DNA of 64,000 nucleotides from Allobosea lathyri (GTDB taxonomy: Bacteria > Pseudomonadota > Alphaproteobacteria > Rhizobiales > Beijerinckiaceae). The position numbers and the translations under genes were made by a program. Positions 8,907 through 18,002 of the stretch are shown here, piece after piece. The stretch lies in NCBI RefSeq assembly GCF_900108245.1, contig NZ_FNUY01000003.1:62001-126000 (forward strand), written 5' to 3'. The notes under the pieces are model-generated. The model searched no databases, was not told the DNA's origin, and worked only from the letters and a program-made list of their open reading frames with translations. Every line of letters starts with the position of its first letter. Position 1 is the stretch's first letter.

Positions 8907-10694
8907 ATGGATAGCCGGCAAATCGAAGATATGGTTCAGGGCGTCAAGAACGGCGGGCTTTCTCGCCGTTCCTTCATCCAGAGGTTGGCTGCCGTCGGCA
9001 TCACCGCGCCGATCGCGAGCCAGATCCTGGCCTGGAACGACGTTGCGATGGCGAACGCCACGCTCGAATACAAGCCGACCAAGGCCGGCGGCGGCGGGCC
9101 GCTGAAGATGCTGCTCTGGCAGGCGCCGACGCTGCTGAACCCGCATTTCGCCTCGGGCACCAAGGACCAGATCGCGTCGCGCGTGTTCTTCGAGCCGCTC
9201 GCCGGCTGGGACAAGGAGGGCAACCTGATCCCGCAGCTCGCAGCCGAAGTGCCGAGCAAGGCCAATGGCGGCCTCTCGGGTGACGGCACGAGCGTCACCT
9301 GGAAGCTGAAGCCGGGCGTGAAGTGGCATGACGGCAAGCCGTTCACCGCCGACGACGTCGTCTTCACCTGGGAATATGCCGCCGATCCGGCGACCGCCGC
9401 CTACACCTCCGGCGCCTACAAGGACATCAAGGTCGAGAAGATCGACGATCTGACCGTCAAGGTGATCTTCGCCAAGCCGACGCCGTTCTGGGCCGATCCC
9501 TTCGTCGGCGTCGCCGGCATGATCCTGCCGAAGCATCATTTCGGCGAGTACAAGGGCGCCAAGTCGCGCGAGGCCCCGGCCAACCTGAAGCCGGTCGGTA
9601 CCGGACCCTACAAGTTCGCCGACTTCAAGCCGGGCGACATCCTCTCGGGCACCCGCAACGAGGACTATCACGTCAAGAACCAGCCGCATTTCGACACGTT
9701 CGAGATCAAGGGTGGCGGCGACGCGGTCTCGGCGGCGCGCGCCGTGCTGCAGACCGGCGAATATGACTACGCCTGGGACACGCTGGTCGAGGACGAAGTC
9801 CTCAAGCGCATGGAGACGGGCGGCCGCGGCAAGATCAGCGCAGCACCTGCCGGCGATATCGAGTTCATCACCCTGAACACGACCGATCCCTGGACCGAGG
9901 TCGATGGCGAGCGTTCGAGCGTCAAGACCAAGCACCCGACACTGTCGGACCCGGCCGTGCGCCAGGCGATCAACCTGCTGATTGACCGCGACTCGATCCA
10001 GAAGTTCATCTATGGCCGCGCCGGCACCGCGACCGCGAGCTTCGTCAACGAGCCCAAGCAGTTCAAGTCGCCGAAGCTGAAATACGAGTTCAGCATCGAG
10101 AAAGCCAACAAGATCCTCGACGATGCCGGCTGGAAGAAGGGCGCCGATGGCATCCGCGAGAAGGACGGTAAGAAGCTCAAATACGTCTACCAGACCTCGA
10201 TCAACGCCCCGCGCCAGAAGGTCCAGGCGATCGTCAAGCAGGCGTGCCAGCGCGCCGGCATCGATATCGAGCTGAAATCGGTGACGGCCTCGGTGTTCTT
10301 TTCGTCTGATGTGGCGAACCCCGACACCTATACCAAGCTCTATGTCGACATGGAGATGTATACGACGACGCAGCCGCAGCCCGATCCGGAGCGCTTCCTC
10401 AACCAGTTCGTCTCCTGGGAAGTCGCCAACAAGGAGAACAAGTGGCTGGGCCGCAACGTCTCGCGCTACACCGATCCGGCTGCAGACGAGGCCTACAAGG
10501 CCGCTCAGAAGGAGCTCGACCCGGCCAAGCGCGCTGAGCTGCTGATCAAGGTCAACGAGATATTCTGCGAGGCCAACGTCATCCTGCCGATCCTTTCGAG
10601 GAAGAAGGTTGTCGCCGCAGCGCTGAACCTCGCGCATGACCATAGCGGCTGGGACGTCGATACCTGGAACCTCGCTGCCTGGTATCGCAGCTAA
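8907..10694 (+). CDS. ABC transporter substrate-binding protein (peptide/nickel family), Tat-type signal
   Basis: This is a 595-residue periplasmic solute-binding protein (SBP_bac_5). A twin-arginine signal is visible (SRRSFIQRL, R20-R21, then a hydrophobic stretch ending ..VAMANA). Family marks include VTWKLKPGVKWHDGKPFTADDVVFTWEY and a C-terminal region with NPDTYTKLY. It probably binds oligopeptides or a related ligand. No permease or ATPase gene adjoins it, and hairpins close the unit on both sides. The permease must therefore be elsewhere, or this is an orphan binding protein. Confidence 0.9.
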   Translation: MDSRQIEDMVQGVKNGGLSRRSFIQRLAAVGITAPIASQILAWNDVAMANATLEYKPTKAGGGGPLKMLLWQAPTLLNPHFASGTKDQIASRVFFEPLAGWDKEGNLIPQLAAEVPSKANGGLSGDGTSVTWKLKPGVKWHDGKPFTADDVVFTWEYAADPATAAYTSGAYKDIKVEKIDDLTVKVIFAKPTPFWADPFVGVAGMILPKHHFGEYKGAKSREAPANLKPVGTGPYKFADFKPGDILSGTRNEDYHVKNQPHFDTFEIKGGGDAVSAARAVLQTGEYDYAWDTLVEDEVLKRMETGGRGKISAAPAGDIEFITLNTTDPWTEVDGERSSVKTKHPTLSDPAVRQAINLLIDRDSIQKFIYGRAGTATASFVNEPKQFKSPKLKYEFSIEKANKILDDAGWKKGADGIREKDGKKLKYVYQTSINAPRQKVQAIVKQACQRAGIDIELKSVTASVFFSSDVANPDTYTKLYVDMEMYTTTQPQPDPERFLNQFVSWEVANKENKWLGRNVSRYTDPAADEAYKAAQKELDPAKRAELLIKVNEIFCEANVILPILSRKKVVAAALNLAHDHSGWDVDTWNLAAWYRS

Positions 10695-10700
10695 GTACCA

Positions 10701-10735
10701 GCGGCCCCTCGCGGATCATCTCCGCGAGGGGCCGC
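10701..10735 (+). terminator. Hairpin terminator after the binding-protein gene
   Basis: There are perfect 15-bp GC-rich arms (10701-10715 and 10721-10735) around a 5-nt loop, starting 6 bp after the stop codon. There is no T-run, so it may need Rho or act as an mRNA 3' end stabiliser. Confidence 0.7.
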
Positions 10736-10811
10736 AGCGGCCATGGCGCCAAGATAAACGGCTTCATGGCGGACGTCCGTTTGGCGGCAGATTATCACGA
10801 TCTCACAAGGC

Positions 10812-10844
10812 GAAAGCCCGGCGGATTTTATCCGCCGGGCTTTC
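10812..10844. terminator. Bidirectional terminator between convergent genes
   Basis: There are 14-bp arms (10812-10825 and 10831-10844) with core GCCCGGCGGA, an A/T-rich loop, and GAAAG/CTTTC flanks. It lies 109 bp beyond the convergent arylsulfatase gene and can serve both sides. Confidence 0.75.
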
Positions 10845-10952
10845 TTCATGGTCGGGGCGGAGCGAGTGTCTGGCTTTGGTGGTGCGCGGACCGCTCGCCA
10901 AGAGCGTGAGGTTGGCGCGCGCAACCGAGATCGGCCGGGCGCCTCGCCCCAT

Positions 10953-12644
10953 TCATTTGCCCATCGCCGACCTTGCGGCTTCGATCCTGGCTTTGACTGC
11001 ATCGAGGTTGAAGCTCGCGCCCTTCTGCATGGGCGGGAACTCGATGGCCGTCATGGCCAGCTTGGCAACCTGCTGCTGGACGAAGACGAAGCGCCAGAAC
11101 TCGTATTGGAACCAGGAGAAGTAGTTCTGCGAGCCCGACTTCGTGCCGTTTTCGGGCCAGCCGGTGCGCTCGAACGGGTCGAGGCGCAGATTGGTCAGGT
11201 AGGGCACGTCCGCCTTGGTCTTGTCGCCGAGCCAGCCGCCCGGCTGGTCGATGAAGCGATACTTGTAGTCGCCGATGCGAACCGCGCCGAGCTCGCTTTC
11301 GCCGAAGTAGAAGATCTCCTCGCGGTTCGACGGGCCCTTGCCGGTGATCAGGTCCATCTGGTTGTAGCCGTCCAGGTAGACCTTGTAGTTGGTGCCGCTG
11401 ATCTGCTTACCCTTCTTCAGCTCTTCGGCGATGTTGGGATTGCCGGCAGCAGCGAGGAAGGTGGGGAACCAGTCGAGCCCCGAGATCAGGCCGCTCTCGA
11501 CCTTGCCCGCCGGCACCTTGCCCGGCCAGCGGATCATGGCCGGAGCGCGGAAGCCGCCTTCCATGACCGTGCCCTTGCTCTGCGCGAAGGGCGTCTGCCC
11601 GCCATCGGGCCAGGTGAAGACTTCGGTGCCGTTATCGGTGGTGAAGACGACGATGGTGTTGTCGTCGACGCCCATGTCCTTGAGCTTCTGCATCACCAGG
11701 CCGACATCGTCGTCGAGCTGCGCCATGCCGGCTTCATGGATCGACCAGCCGTTCTTCGAATTGCGCAGCGCCTCGTATTTCGGCGAAAGATGCGTGACGA
11801 TGTGCATGCGGGTCGGATTGAGCCAGAGGAAGAACGGCTTGTTGTCCGCCTTGGCCTTGTCCAGGAACTTGAAGGACAGGTCGCGGATCTCGTCGTCGAC
11901 GGTCTCCATCCGCTTCGGGCAGAGTTCGCCCGCGTCACGGATCGTCTGCTTGCCGACTTTGCCCCAGCGCGGGTCGACAGTGACGTCGTCGGCATCGGCC
12001 GCCAGCGAATGCACCATGTTGCGCGGGCCGACCTGCGACCTCAGCTCCTGCGGATAGTTCGGATGGCAGGGGTCCTCCATCGCGTCGAGGTGATAGAGAT
12101 AGCCGAAGAACTCATCGAACCCGTGCACCGTTGGCAGGAACTCGTTCTTGTCGCCAAGGTGGTTCTTGCCGAACTGGCCGGTGGCGTAACCCATTCCTTT
12201 CAGTGCGGTGGCAATCGTCACGGCCTCCGCAGGCAGGCCGGTTGGTGCTCCCGCTTGGCCAACCGTCGTCATGCCCGTGCGGATCGGCAGTTCGCCGGTG
12301 ATGAAGTTGGCGCGCCCGGCCGTGCAGCTTGCCTCGGCATAGTAGTCGGTAAACAACATGCCTTCGGCCGCGATCTTGTCGAGGTTCGGCGTCCGCCCTG
12401 CCATCATGCCGCGATGATAGGCGCCGATGTTCCAGATGCCGATATCGTCCCCCATGATGACAACGACGTTCGGCCGAGGTTGCTGGGCCGGCGCTTGCGC
12501 GGCGGCAGGATCGAGCAAGGCGAATGAGAGCAGCGCTGTCGCGCCGGCCAGAGCGGCACAGGAATGCGTGCGCCAGCTATGGAGTATCTTGTCGATATGG
12601 CGCTGGGCAAGTTTAAGCTTATCGATATTATTCTCAGCAGACAT
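10953..12644 (-). CDS. Secreted arylsulfatase
   Basis: This is a 563-residue sulfatase that cleaves sulfate esters after Cys-to-formylglycine conversion. Metal ligands are visible in IMGDD (D66, D67). The modified residue is C107 in C-T-A-G-R, the CxAxR variant of the usual CxPxR. A late TTDNGTE motif supplies further ligands. The signal peptide is long (hydrophobic core about residues 29-48, ending DPAAAQA), so the enzyme is probably periplasmic. ATG 12644 is preferred over 12671 because GGGGGA precedes it. No sulfatase-maturase gene is adjacent. Confidence 0.9.
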   Translation of the reverse strand: MSAENNIDKLKLAQRHIDKILHSWRTHSCAALAGATALLSFALLDPAAAQAPAQQPRPNVVVIMGDDIGIWNIGAYHRGMMAGRTPNLDKIAAEGMLFTDYYAEASCTAGRANFITGELPIRTGMTTVGQAGAPTGLPAEAVTIATALKGMGYATGQFGKNHLGDKNEFLPTVHGFDEFFGYLYHLDAMEDPCHPNYPQELRSQVGPRNMVHSLAADADDVTVDPRWGKVGKQTIRDAGELCPKRMETVDDEIRDLSFKFLDKAKADNKPFFLWLNPTRMHIVTHLSPKYEALRNSKNGWSIHEAGMAQLDDDVGLVMQKLKDMGVDDNTIVVFTTDNGTEVFTWPDGGQTPFAQSKGTVMEGGFRAPAMIRWPGKVPAGKVESGLISGLDWFPTFLAAAGNPNIAEELKKGKQISGTNYKVYLDGYNQMDLITGKGPSNREEIFYFGESELGAVRIGDYKYRFIDQPGGWLGDKTKADVPYLTNLRLDPFERTGWPENGTKSGSQNYFSWFQYEFWRFVFVQQQVAKLAMTAIEFPPMQKGASFNLDAVKARIEAARSAMGK

Positions 12645-13173
12645 CGTGTGGTCCCCCGAATTTTGATGCATCAGGGATTTGAGGCATCAGAGGCCTTTTA
12701 TTTGATGTGCGGATAATACGATCTGCGACGCTGATGTTGTTCTGGTCTGAATTGGCGCGTTACTTCCAACTATATCGATTTTGAAGTATATATGCAGGGA
12801 GTTGCGTGCTTCTGCGGTTGGGCTGACAGAGGGTAAGCCGAGCCGCAACGGCAACATAGTCCTGCTTAGGTTCGATACGAAACAACTTCTGCTTGGGCGC
12901 GCTGACGGACAGCTTCGCCGTCCCTGCAATGCCTGCGCCTTCGGTAACGCGGCGCCATGGACAGGAACAGTTCGGTTCGGCGGCCGCTTCACCGCGCCCT
13001 GACTGCGCACCCGATCTGGCCGGCGATATCGCGGGGCTAGTCACGCCCTGGTGACGTCGAGCGTGAAGGTGGGCAGGGTGTCGGAGTGGCGGTGTTCCAG
13101 ATCGGCAAGGCGGGCGGGACCGCGCCGTTGTTCTGCATCGAAAGACCGGAGGCGAGGCTCCCGCGCTCTCGCC
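12645..13173. other. 529-bp intergenic region without a recognisable gene
   Basis: This region separates the leftward arylsulfatase from the 3' end of lldD. It must hold the sulfatase promoter. An A/T-rich part at 12700-12800 contains TATAT and TATATA blocks 11 nt apart (about 12772-12794). Short open frames on both strands lack family motifs or coding-like composition. A 24-codon leftward tail near 13041-13112 looks mildly coding-like but has no identifiable start. Confidence 0.5.
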
Positions 13174-14331
13174 TTACGCCCGTCTTTGCCGGTTACCGTC
13201 CACCAGGATGCGCCCGTCGACATCGCGGACATCGCGCAGGCCGCAGAGCGCCATGGTGATGTCGAGCTCCTTGCGGATGATGTCGAGGCAGGCGGTCACG
13301 CCCTTCTCGCCCATCGCGCCCAGGCCGTAGAGGAAGGCGCGGCCGATGAAGGTGCCGTGCGCGCCCAGGGCAAGCGCCTTGATCACGTCCTGGCCGGAGC
13401 GGATGCCGCCGTCGAACAGGACCTCGATGCGCCCGCCGACCTGATCGACGATTGCCGGCAGGGCTGCGATGGAGGAGAGCGCGCCGTCGAGCTGGCGGCC
13501 GCCGTGGTTCGAGACGATCAGCGCATCGGCGCCGCTCTGGGCAGCCTTCTCGGCATCCTCGGGATCAAGGATGCCCTTGATGATCAGCTTGCCGCCCCAG
13601 AGGTCCTTGATCCATTTGACGTCGTCCCAGCTCAGTGCGGGGTCGAACTGCTCGGCGGTCCAGGAGGAGAGCGAGGACAGGTCGCCGACGCCCTTGGCGT
13701 GGCCGACGATGTTGCCGAAGCTGCGGCGCGGCGTGTCGAGCATGCCAAGGCACCAGCGCGGCTTGGTTGCGAGGTTGATCAGATTGGCCAGCGTCGGTTT
13801 GGGCGGCGCCGAGAGGCCGTTGCGGATGTCCTTGTGGCGCTGGCCGAGGATCTGCAGATCGAGCGTCAGCACGAGGGCGGTCACCCCGGCCTTCTTGGCG
13901 CGCTCGATCAGGCGCGCGATGAAGTCGCGGTCCTTCATCACATAGAGCTGGAACCAGAACGGCTTGCCGACATGGTTGGCGATATCCTCGAGCGAGCAGA
14001 TGCTCATGGTCGAGAGCGTGAAGGGCACGCCGGCCTTGTCGGCGGCGCGCGCGGCATGGATCTCGCCATCGGCGTGCTGCATGCCGGTGAGCCCCGTGGG
14101 GGCAAGTGCGACGGGCATCGCGACGGGCTGGCCGACCATGGTCGAGGCCAGCGTGCGGTTGGTCATGTCGACCGCGACGCGCTGGCGCAGTTTGATTGCC
14201 TGGAAATCGGTCTCGTTGGCGCGATAGGTGCCTTCGGTCCACGCGCCGGAATCGGCGTAGTCGTAGAACATGCGCGGGACGCGGCGTTTGGCCAGAATGC
14301 GCAGGTCTTCGATGGTCAGGGGCTGGGCCAT
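13174..14331 (-). CDS. lldD: FMN-dependent alpha-hydroxy-acid dehydrogenase, L-lactate dehydrogenase type
   Basis: This is a 385-residue enzyme that oxidises L-lactate (or a close 2-hydroxy acid) to the 2-oxo acid and passes electrons to the respiratory chain. Family motifs are visible: the substrate/catalytic segment SNHGGRQLD, the FMN phosphate segment LFDGGIRSGQDV, and GRAFLYGL. ATG 14331 (MAQPLTIEDL) is the natural start; the upstream extension is not family-like. It is monocistronic here. Mandelate or glycolate oxidase activity cannot be excluded. Confidence 0.88.
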   Translation of the reverse strand: MAQPLTIEDLRILAKRRVPRMFYDYADSGAWTEGTYRANETDFQAIKLRQRVAVDMTNRTLASTMVGQPVAMPVALAPTGLTGMQHADGEIHAARAADKAGVPFTLSTMSICSLEDIANHVGKPFWFQLYVMKDRDFIARLIERAKKAGVTALVLTLDLQILGQRHKDIRNGLSAPPKPTLANLINLATKPRWCLGMLDTPRRSFGNIVGHAKGVGDLSSLSSWTAEQFDPALSWDDVKWIKDLWGGKLIIKGILDPEDAEKAAQSGADALIVSNHGGRQLDGALSSIAALPAIVDQVGGRIEVLFDGGIRSGQDVIKALALGAHGTFIGRAFLYGLGAMGEKGVTACLDIIRKELDITMALCGLRDVRDVDGRILVDGNRQRRA

Positions 14332-14422
14332 GGTGCTTGCGTCTCCGCGGTCAGTCGACAACCGCTCGGTCGCACGGATGATTGCGGCAGGCAACCGGCT
14401 CGCCGAAAAAGCTTCGCCATCT

Positions 14423-14570
14423 CTCAGCCCTCATCCTGAGGAGCGCCGCAGGCGCGTCTCGAAGGATGGTTCCAGAGAGTGCTGGAGCATCCTTCGAGAC
14501 GCCGCTGCGCGGCTCCTCAGGATGAGGGCTGAGGGATGGCCTAGCGGCTCCTCCAGCATGAGGGCTGAGG
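14423..14570. repeat. Palindromic intergenic repeat, family A (copy 1 plus partial copy)
   Basis: The outer arms CTCAGCCCTCATCCTGAGGA and their complement (ending at 14533) enclose a second inverted pair (GTCTCGAAGGAT / ATCCTTCGAGAC). The total is about 111 bp. A truncated copy of the right arm follows at 14545-14570. The same element recurs at 22610-22722. Confidence 0.85.
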
Positions 14571-14576
14571 TGGAGC

Positions 14577-15203
14577 CTAGGAGACGCCCATGTACCGCCC
14601 GGGCTTGTGGTTGACGGCCAGGATCAGGTTCAGCACCGCCGCGCCGGCCAATGAGATCAGGACCTTGTCCAACGGCAGCAGGAAGAGCGCGCCCAGCAGG
14701 ATCAGCGCATCGACGCCGAGCTGGAACCAGCCGGCGCGGATGCCATGCGTTTCCTGCAGATAGAGCGCGAGGATGTTGACCGCGCCCAGGCCGGTGCGAT
14801 GCCTGAACAAAGCGAGCAGGCCAAGCCCTATCAGGCTGCCGCCGGCCAGCGCGGCGTAAATCGGATCGACGGATTCGATCCTGACCCAGCCGGGCGTCGC
14901 CCAGCTGAAAGCCGAGACGAGGCCGACGGCGATGAAGGTGCGCAGGGCAAAGCGCCAGCCCATGCGCCGGATCGCCAGCCAGTAGAACGGCAGATTGAGG
15001 GCGAAGAACAGGATGCCGAAATTGATGCCGGTGGCGAATTGCAGCAGCAGGGCCAGCCCCGCCGCGCCGCTCGTGAGCAGGGTCGCCTTGGTGTAGAGCG
15101 CGATGCCGATGCTCACCAGCAGCGTGCCGAGCAGCATGGCGAAGACGTCCTCCCACAGGCGGTGGCGTTCGCTGCTGGCAGCCACGGTCGAGGCGTCCGT
15201 CAT
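14577..15203 (-). CDS. YitT-family (DUF161) membrane protein
   Basis: This is a 208-residue inner-membrane protein with five or six hydrophobic segments. The early segment reads LLVSIGIALYTKATLLTSG, then GGSLIGLGLLALFRHRTG, and the tail is hydrophobic. This matches the YitT/DUF161 family, whose transport role is not established. ATG 15203 (MTDASTVAASS) is chosen because GGA precedes it and upstream residues look non-coding. It is divergent from the beta-glucosidase gene. Confidence 0.75.
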   Translation of the reverse strand: MTDASTVAASSERHRLWEDVFAMLLGTLLVSIGIALYTKATLLTSGAAGLALLLQFATGINFGILFFALNLPFYWLAIRRMGWRFALRTFIAVGLVSAFSWATPGWVRIESVDPIYAALAGGSLIGLGLLALFRHRTGLGAVNILALYLQETHGIRAGWFQLGVDALILLGALFLLPLDKVLISLAGAAVLNLILAVNHKPGRYMGVS

Positions 15204-15327
15204 TTCGTCGGTTCCGGGTCTGCTTGCCTGCATTCGGGCGGTGGCTGCGGCGATGCAACGGTTGAGCCATGCGGGGCGATCCTGTAGGGCCGAAGCTCCC
15301 TTTCCGCCAGCCTGCGAGATTTGGTCC

Positions 15328-17526
15328 ATGATTCTGCGGCTTGTCGCTGCCTTCCTGCTTGCCTGCTTCGCACCGGTTGCCTTCGCGCAGCAGACAGTCG
15401 CCTGGAAGACCGGCCGCGAGGCGGCTACGATAGAGCGGCGCATCGATGCGCTGCTGGCGAAGATGACGCTGGAGGAGAAGATCGGCCAGCTGCACCTTTC
15501 GGGGCGCGGCGACGGCTTCGACATCAACCAGATCAAGACCGGCCAGATGGGCGCGGTGATGAACTTCGTCGTGCCGAGCGAGGTTCTGGAGGTCCAGAAG
15601 GCCGCCCGGGCGACGCGGCTGAAAATTCCGCTAATCATCGGACTCGACGCGGTTCATGGCTTCTCGACCTATTTCCCGCTGCCGCTCGGCCAGGCTTCGA
15701 GCTGGAACCCAGCGCTGATCGAGCAGGCGGCCTATTGGACCGGGCGCGAGGCGAGCGCGGCGGGCGTCAACTGGACCTTTGCGCCGATGGTCGACATGTC
15801 GCGCGACCCGCGCTGGGGCAGGGTGCTCGAAGGCGCCGGCGAGGACCCCTATCTCGCCTCGGTCGTGTCGGCCGCGCGCACGCAAGGCTATCAGCGCGGC
15901 GGTGTCGCGACCACGGTGAAGCACTTCGTCGGCTATGGCGCAGCCGAAGCCGGGCGCGACTACAATTCGACCTGGATCCCGACCAGCCAGCTGTTCGACC
16001 TGCATCTCCCGCCGTTCAAGGCGGCTTTCGATGCGGGCTCGATGACGGCGATGGCGGCGTTCAATGCGCTGAACGGCATGCCCGCGACGGCCCATCGCGC
16101 CATGCTGACCGATCTCCTGCGTACGAAATGGGGCTTCAGGGGCTTCGTCACCTCGGATTTCGGCTCGATCACCGAATTGCGCCTGCACGGCATCGCCAAG
16201 GACGATGCCGAGGCCGCGCGCAAGGCGCTGCTTGCCGGCATCGACATGGATATGATGGGCCATGTCTATCACCAGCACCTCGCTGGCGAGGTGAAGGCCG
16301 GCCGGGTGCCGATGAAGGCGCTGGACGAGGCCGTGCGGCGTGTGCTGCGGGTCAAGTTTCATCTCGGCCTGTTCGAGCGCCCCGATGTCGACCCTGCCGC
16401 CGCGCCTGCGCTGATGCAGACGCAAGAGGCCCGCGACGTGGCGCTCCAGGGCGCGCGCGAAGGCGCCATCCTGCTGAAGAACGCCAATGAGACGTTGCCG
16501 ATCTCAGCTGCCGTGAAATCCGTCGCGGTGATCGGCGCCATGGCGCGGCCGGAGGATGAGCGGGTCTGGACCGATCCGGCCGGGCTCGGCCGCCGCGTCA
16601 TCGAGGCGTTGCCGGAGGCGCTGAAGGCGCGGTTGCCGTCCGATGTCAGCGTCGCCTACGAACCCGCCTTCACCAAGGCCTGCGGCACCGAATTCGCCGA
16701 CAAGGATGCGGCGGTCCGCGCTGCCGCCGCGAGCGATCTTGTCGTCGCGATGCTGGGCGAGGATTGCGAGTTCATGGGCGAGGCGGCATCGCGTACCAGG
16801 CTCGAGCTGCCCGGCGTGCAGCAGGAGTTGCTGGAGGCGCTGGTCGCGACGGGCAAGCCGGTCGTGCTGGTGCTGGCGACCGGGCGGCCGCTGGTCCTGA
16901 GCTGGGCCGATGCCCATGTCGCGGCGATCCTGCAGACCTTCCATGGCGGCACCGAGGGGCGCACGGCCATCGCCGACATCCTGACCGGCAAGGTCAATCC
17001 ATCGGGGCGCGTGCCGATGAGCTTCCCGCGCTCGGTCGGCCAGATTCCAGTCTATTACAACCAGTTGCCGACAGGTCGTCCGGAGAAGATCCGCCAGCGC
17101 TATGAATCGATCTTCATGGATGAGCAGAACGCGGCGCTCTATCCGTTCGGCTTCGGGCTGTCCTACAGCCGCTTCACCTATGCCAATCCACGCGTGTCGA
17201 AACCCAGCATGGGATTGAATGGAACGGTCGAGGTTTCGGTCGACGTGACCAATGCCGGCACGCGCGACGGGCAGGAGGTCGTCCAGCTCTATATCCGCCA
17301 GCCGGTTGCCGGCCGGTCGCGGCCGCTGCGGGAATTGAAGGGGTTCGACAAGCTGATGCTGCGCGCCGGCGAAACGCGCAGGGTGCAGTTCACGCTCAAG
17401 GCTTCGCAGCTCGGCGCCCATGATGACGAGGGTCGTTATCAAGTCGATCCCGGCGAAGTCGAGATCTATCTCGGCGGTTCCTCGCAGGCTGTTTCGAGGA
17501 CGCAGGTGCTGCTGACCAAGCCTTGA
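15328..17526 (+). CDS. bglX: Periplasmic beta-glucosidase, glycoside hydrolase family 3
   Basis: This is a 732-residue exported enzyme that removes terminal beta-D-glucosyl residues. The signal peptide is MILRLVAAFLLACFAPVAFA. The GH3 N-terminal barrel holds the KHFVGYG motif and the nucleophile D277 in FVTSDFGS. The C-terminal alpha/beta domain follows (residues about 380-620), then a fibronectin-III-like domain ending the protein, as in BglX. The longer in-frame ORF upstream is rejected because 15328 gives a clean signal peptide. Confidence 0.92.
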   Translation: MILRLVAAFLLACFAPVAFAQQTVAWKTGREAATIERRIDALLAKMTLEEKIGQLHLSGRGDGFDINQIKTGQMGAVMNFVVPSEVLEVQKAARATRLKIPLIIGLDAVHGFSTYFPLPLGQASSWNPALIEQAAYWTGREASAAGVNWTFAPMVDMSRDPRWGRVLEGAGEDPYLASVVSAARTQGYQRGGVATTVKHFVGYGAAEAGRDYNSTWIPTSQLFDLHLPPFKAAFDAGSMTAMAAFNALNGMPATAHRAMLTDLLRTKWGFRGFVTSDFGSITELRLHGIAKDDAEAARKALLAGIDMDMMGHVYHQHLAGEVKAGRVPMKALDEAVRRVLRVKFHLGLFERPDVDPAAAPALMQTQEARDVALQGAREGAILLKNANETLPISAAVKSVAVIGAMARPEDERVWTDPAGLGRRVIEALPEALKARLPSDVSVAYEPAFTKACGTEFADKDAAVRAAAASDLVVAMLGEDCEFMGEAASRTRLELPGVQQELLEALVATGKPVVLVLATGRPLVLSWADAHVAAILQTFHGGTEGRTAIADILTGKVNPSGRVPMSFPRSVGQIPVYYNQLPTGRPEKIRQRYESIFMDEQNAALYPFGFGLSYSRFTYANPRVSKPSMGLNGTVEVSVDVTNAGTRDGQEVVQLYIRQPVAGRSRPLRELKGFDKLMLRAGETRRVQFTLKASQLGAHDDEGRYQVDPGEVEIYLGGSSQAVSRTQVLLTKP

Positions 17527-17658
17527 TCGTTTGCTTACGTTGCCTGCCTTCCGTTTGGTCTCGACAAGGATCAAAATTCGGTCAATCCTTCAAAGGCGCG
17601 GCCTTCGGACGTTTGCACCGCTGGTCGTGAAGACGCTTTGGCTTCGAGGGATACGGCG

Positions 17659-17862
17659 ATGGCGACCGGAACCGTAAAGTGGTTCAATACCGAGAAGGGC
17701 TTTGGCTTCATTCAACCTGCTGACGGGGGCAAGGATGTGTTCGTGCACATCACTGCCGTAAAGGAAGCGGGTCTGATGACGCTGACGGAAGGACAGAATG
17801 TCTCGTTCGAGCTCAAGACCGAACGGGGCAAGACGGCGGCGGGTGCGCTGCAGTTGCTCTGA
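17659..17862 (+). CDS. cspA: Cold-shock protein, CspA family
   Basis: This is a 67-residue single-stranded nucleic-acid-binding OB-fold protein. RNP1 (KGFGFI) and RNP2 (VFVHI) are both present, and the start MATGTVKWFN is typical. GAGGG at 17646-17650 lies 8 nt upstream, so ATG 17659 is preferred over 17638. It stands alone downstream of bglX. Which member of the Csp set it is cannot be told from sequence. Confidence 0.92.
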   Translation: MATGTVKWFNTEKGFGFIQPADGGKDVFVHITAVKEAGLMTLTEGQNVSFELKTERGKTAAGALQLL

Positions 17863-18002
17863 GTCCGCCGATCCGGTGACGACCGCGGCGTGCAAGCTGC
17901 CGCGATGACAAACACGTCTGTGCAAGGGGTTGTCGCGGGCGCCTTCATCGCCGCGACGGAGCCCGCAGGGCCGCACGATTTCGACGCTGAAACCGTAAGC
18001 GG

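Noticed and set aside
8880..10643. 587-codon reverse-strand open frame opposite the binding-protein gene
   Set aside because: It mirrors a clear SBP gene, is Arg/Leu/Asp-rich with no domain motif, and is a high-GC antisense shadow. The same holds for 10848-12527 (+), 21363-23741 (-) and 40216-42300 (-).
12327..12344. Arylsulfatase motif CTAGR as a sign of a dead enzyme
   Set aside because: CxAxR is an accepted variant of the formylglycine motif, and the metal ligands are intact.
13041..13232. Small reverse-strand ORF ending LEHRHSDTLPTFTLDVTRA
   Set aside because: Its first half is antisense-frame DNA of the lldD 3' end, no start or ribosome-binding site exists, and no family is recognised.
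14423..14570. Possible CRISPR or IS remnant
   Set aside because: The repeats are nested inverted arms with no regular spacers and no transposase; they match a dispersed palindromic family.
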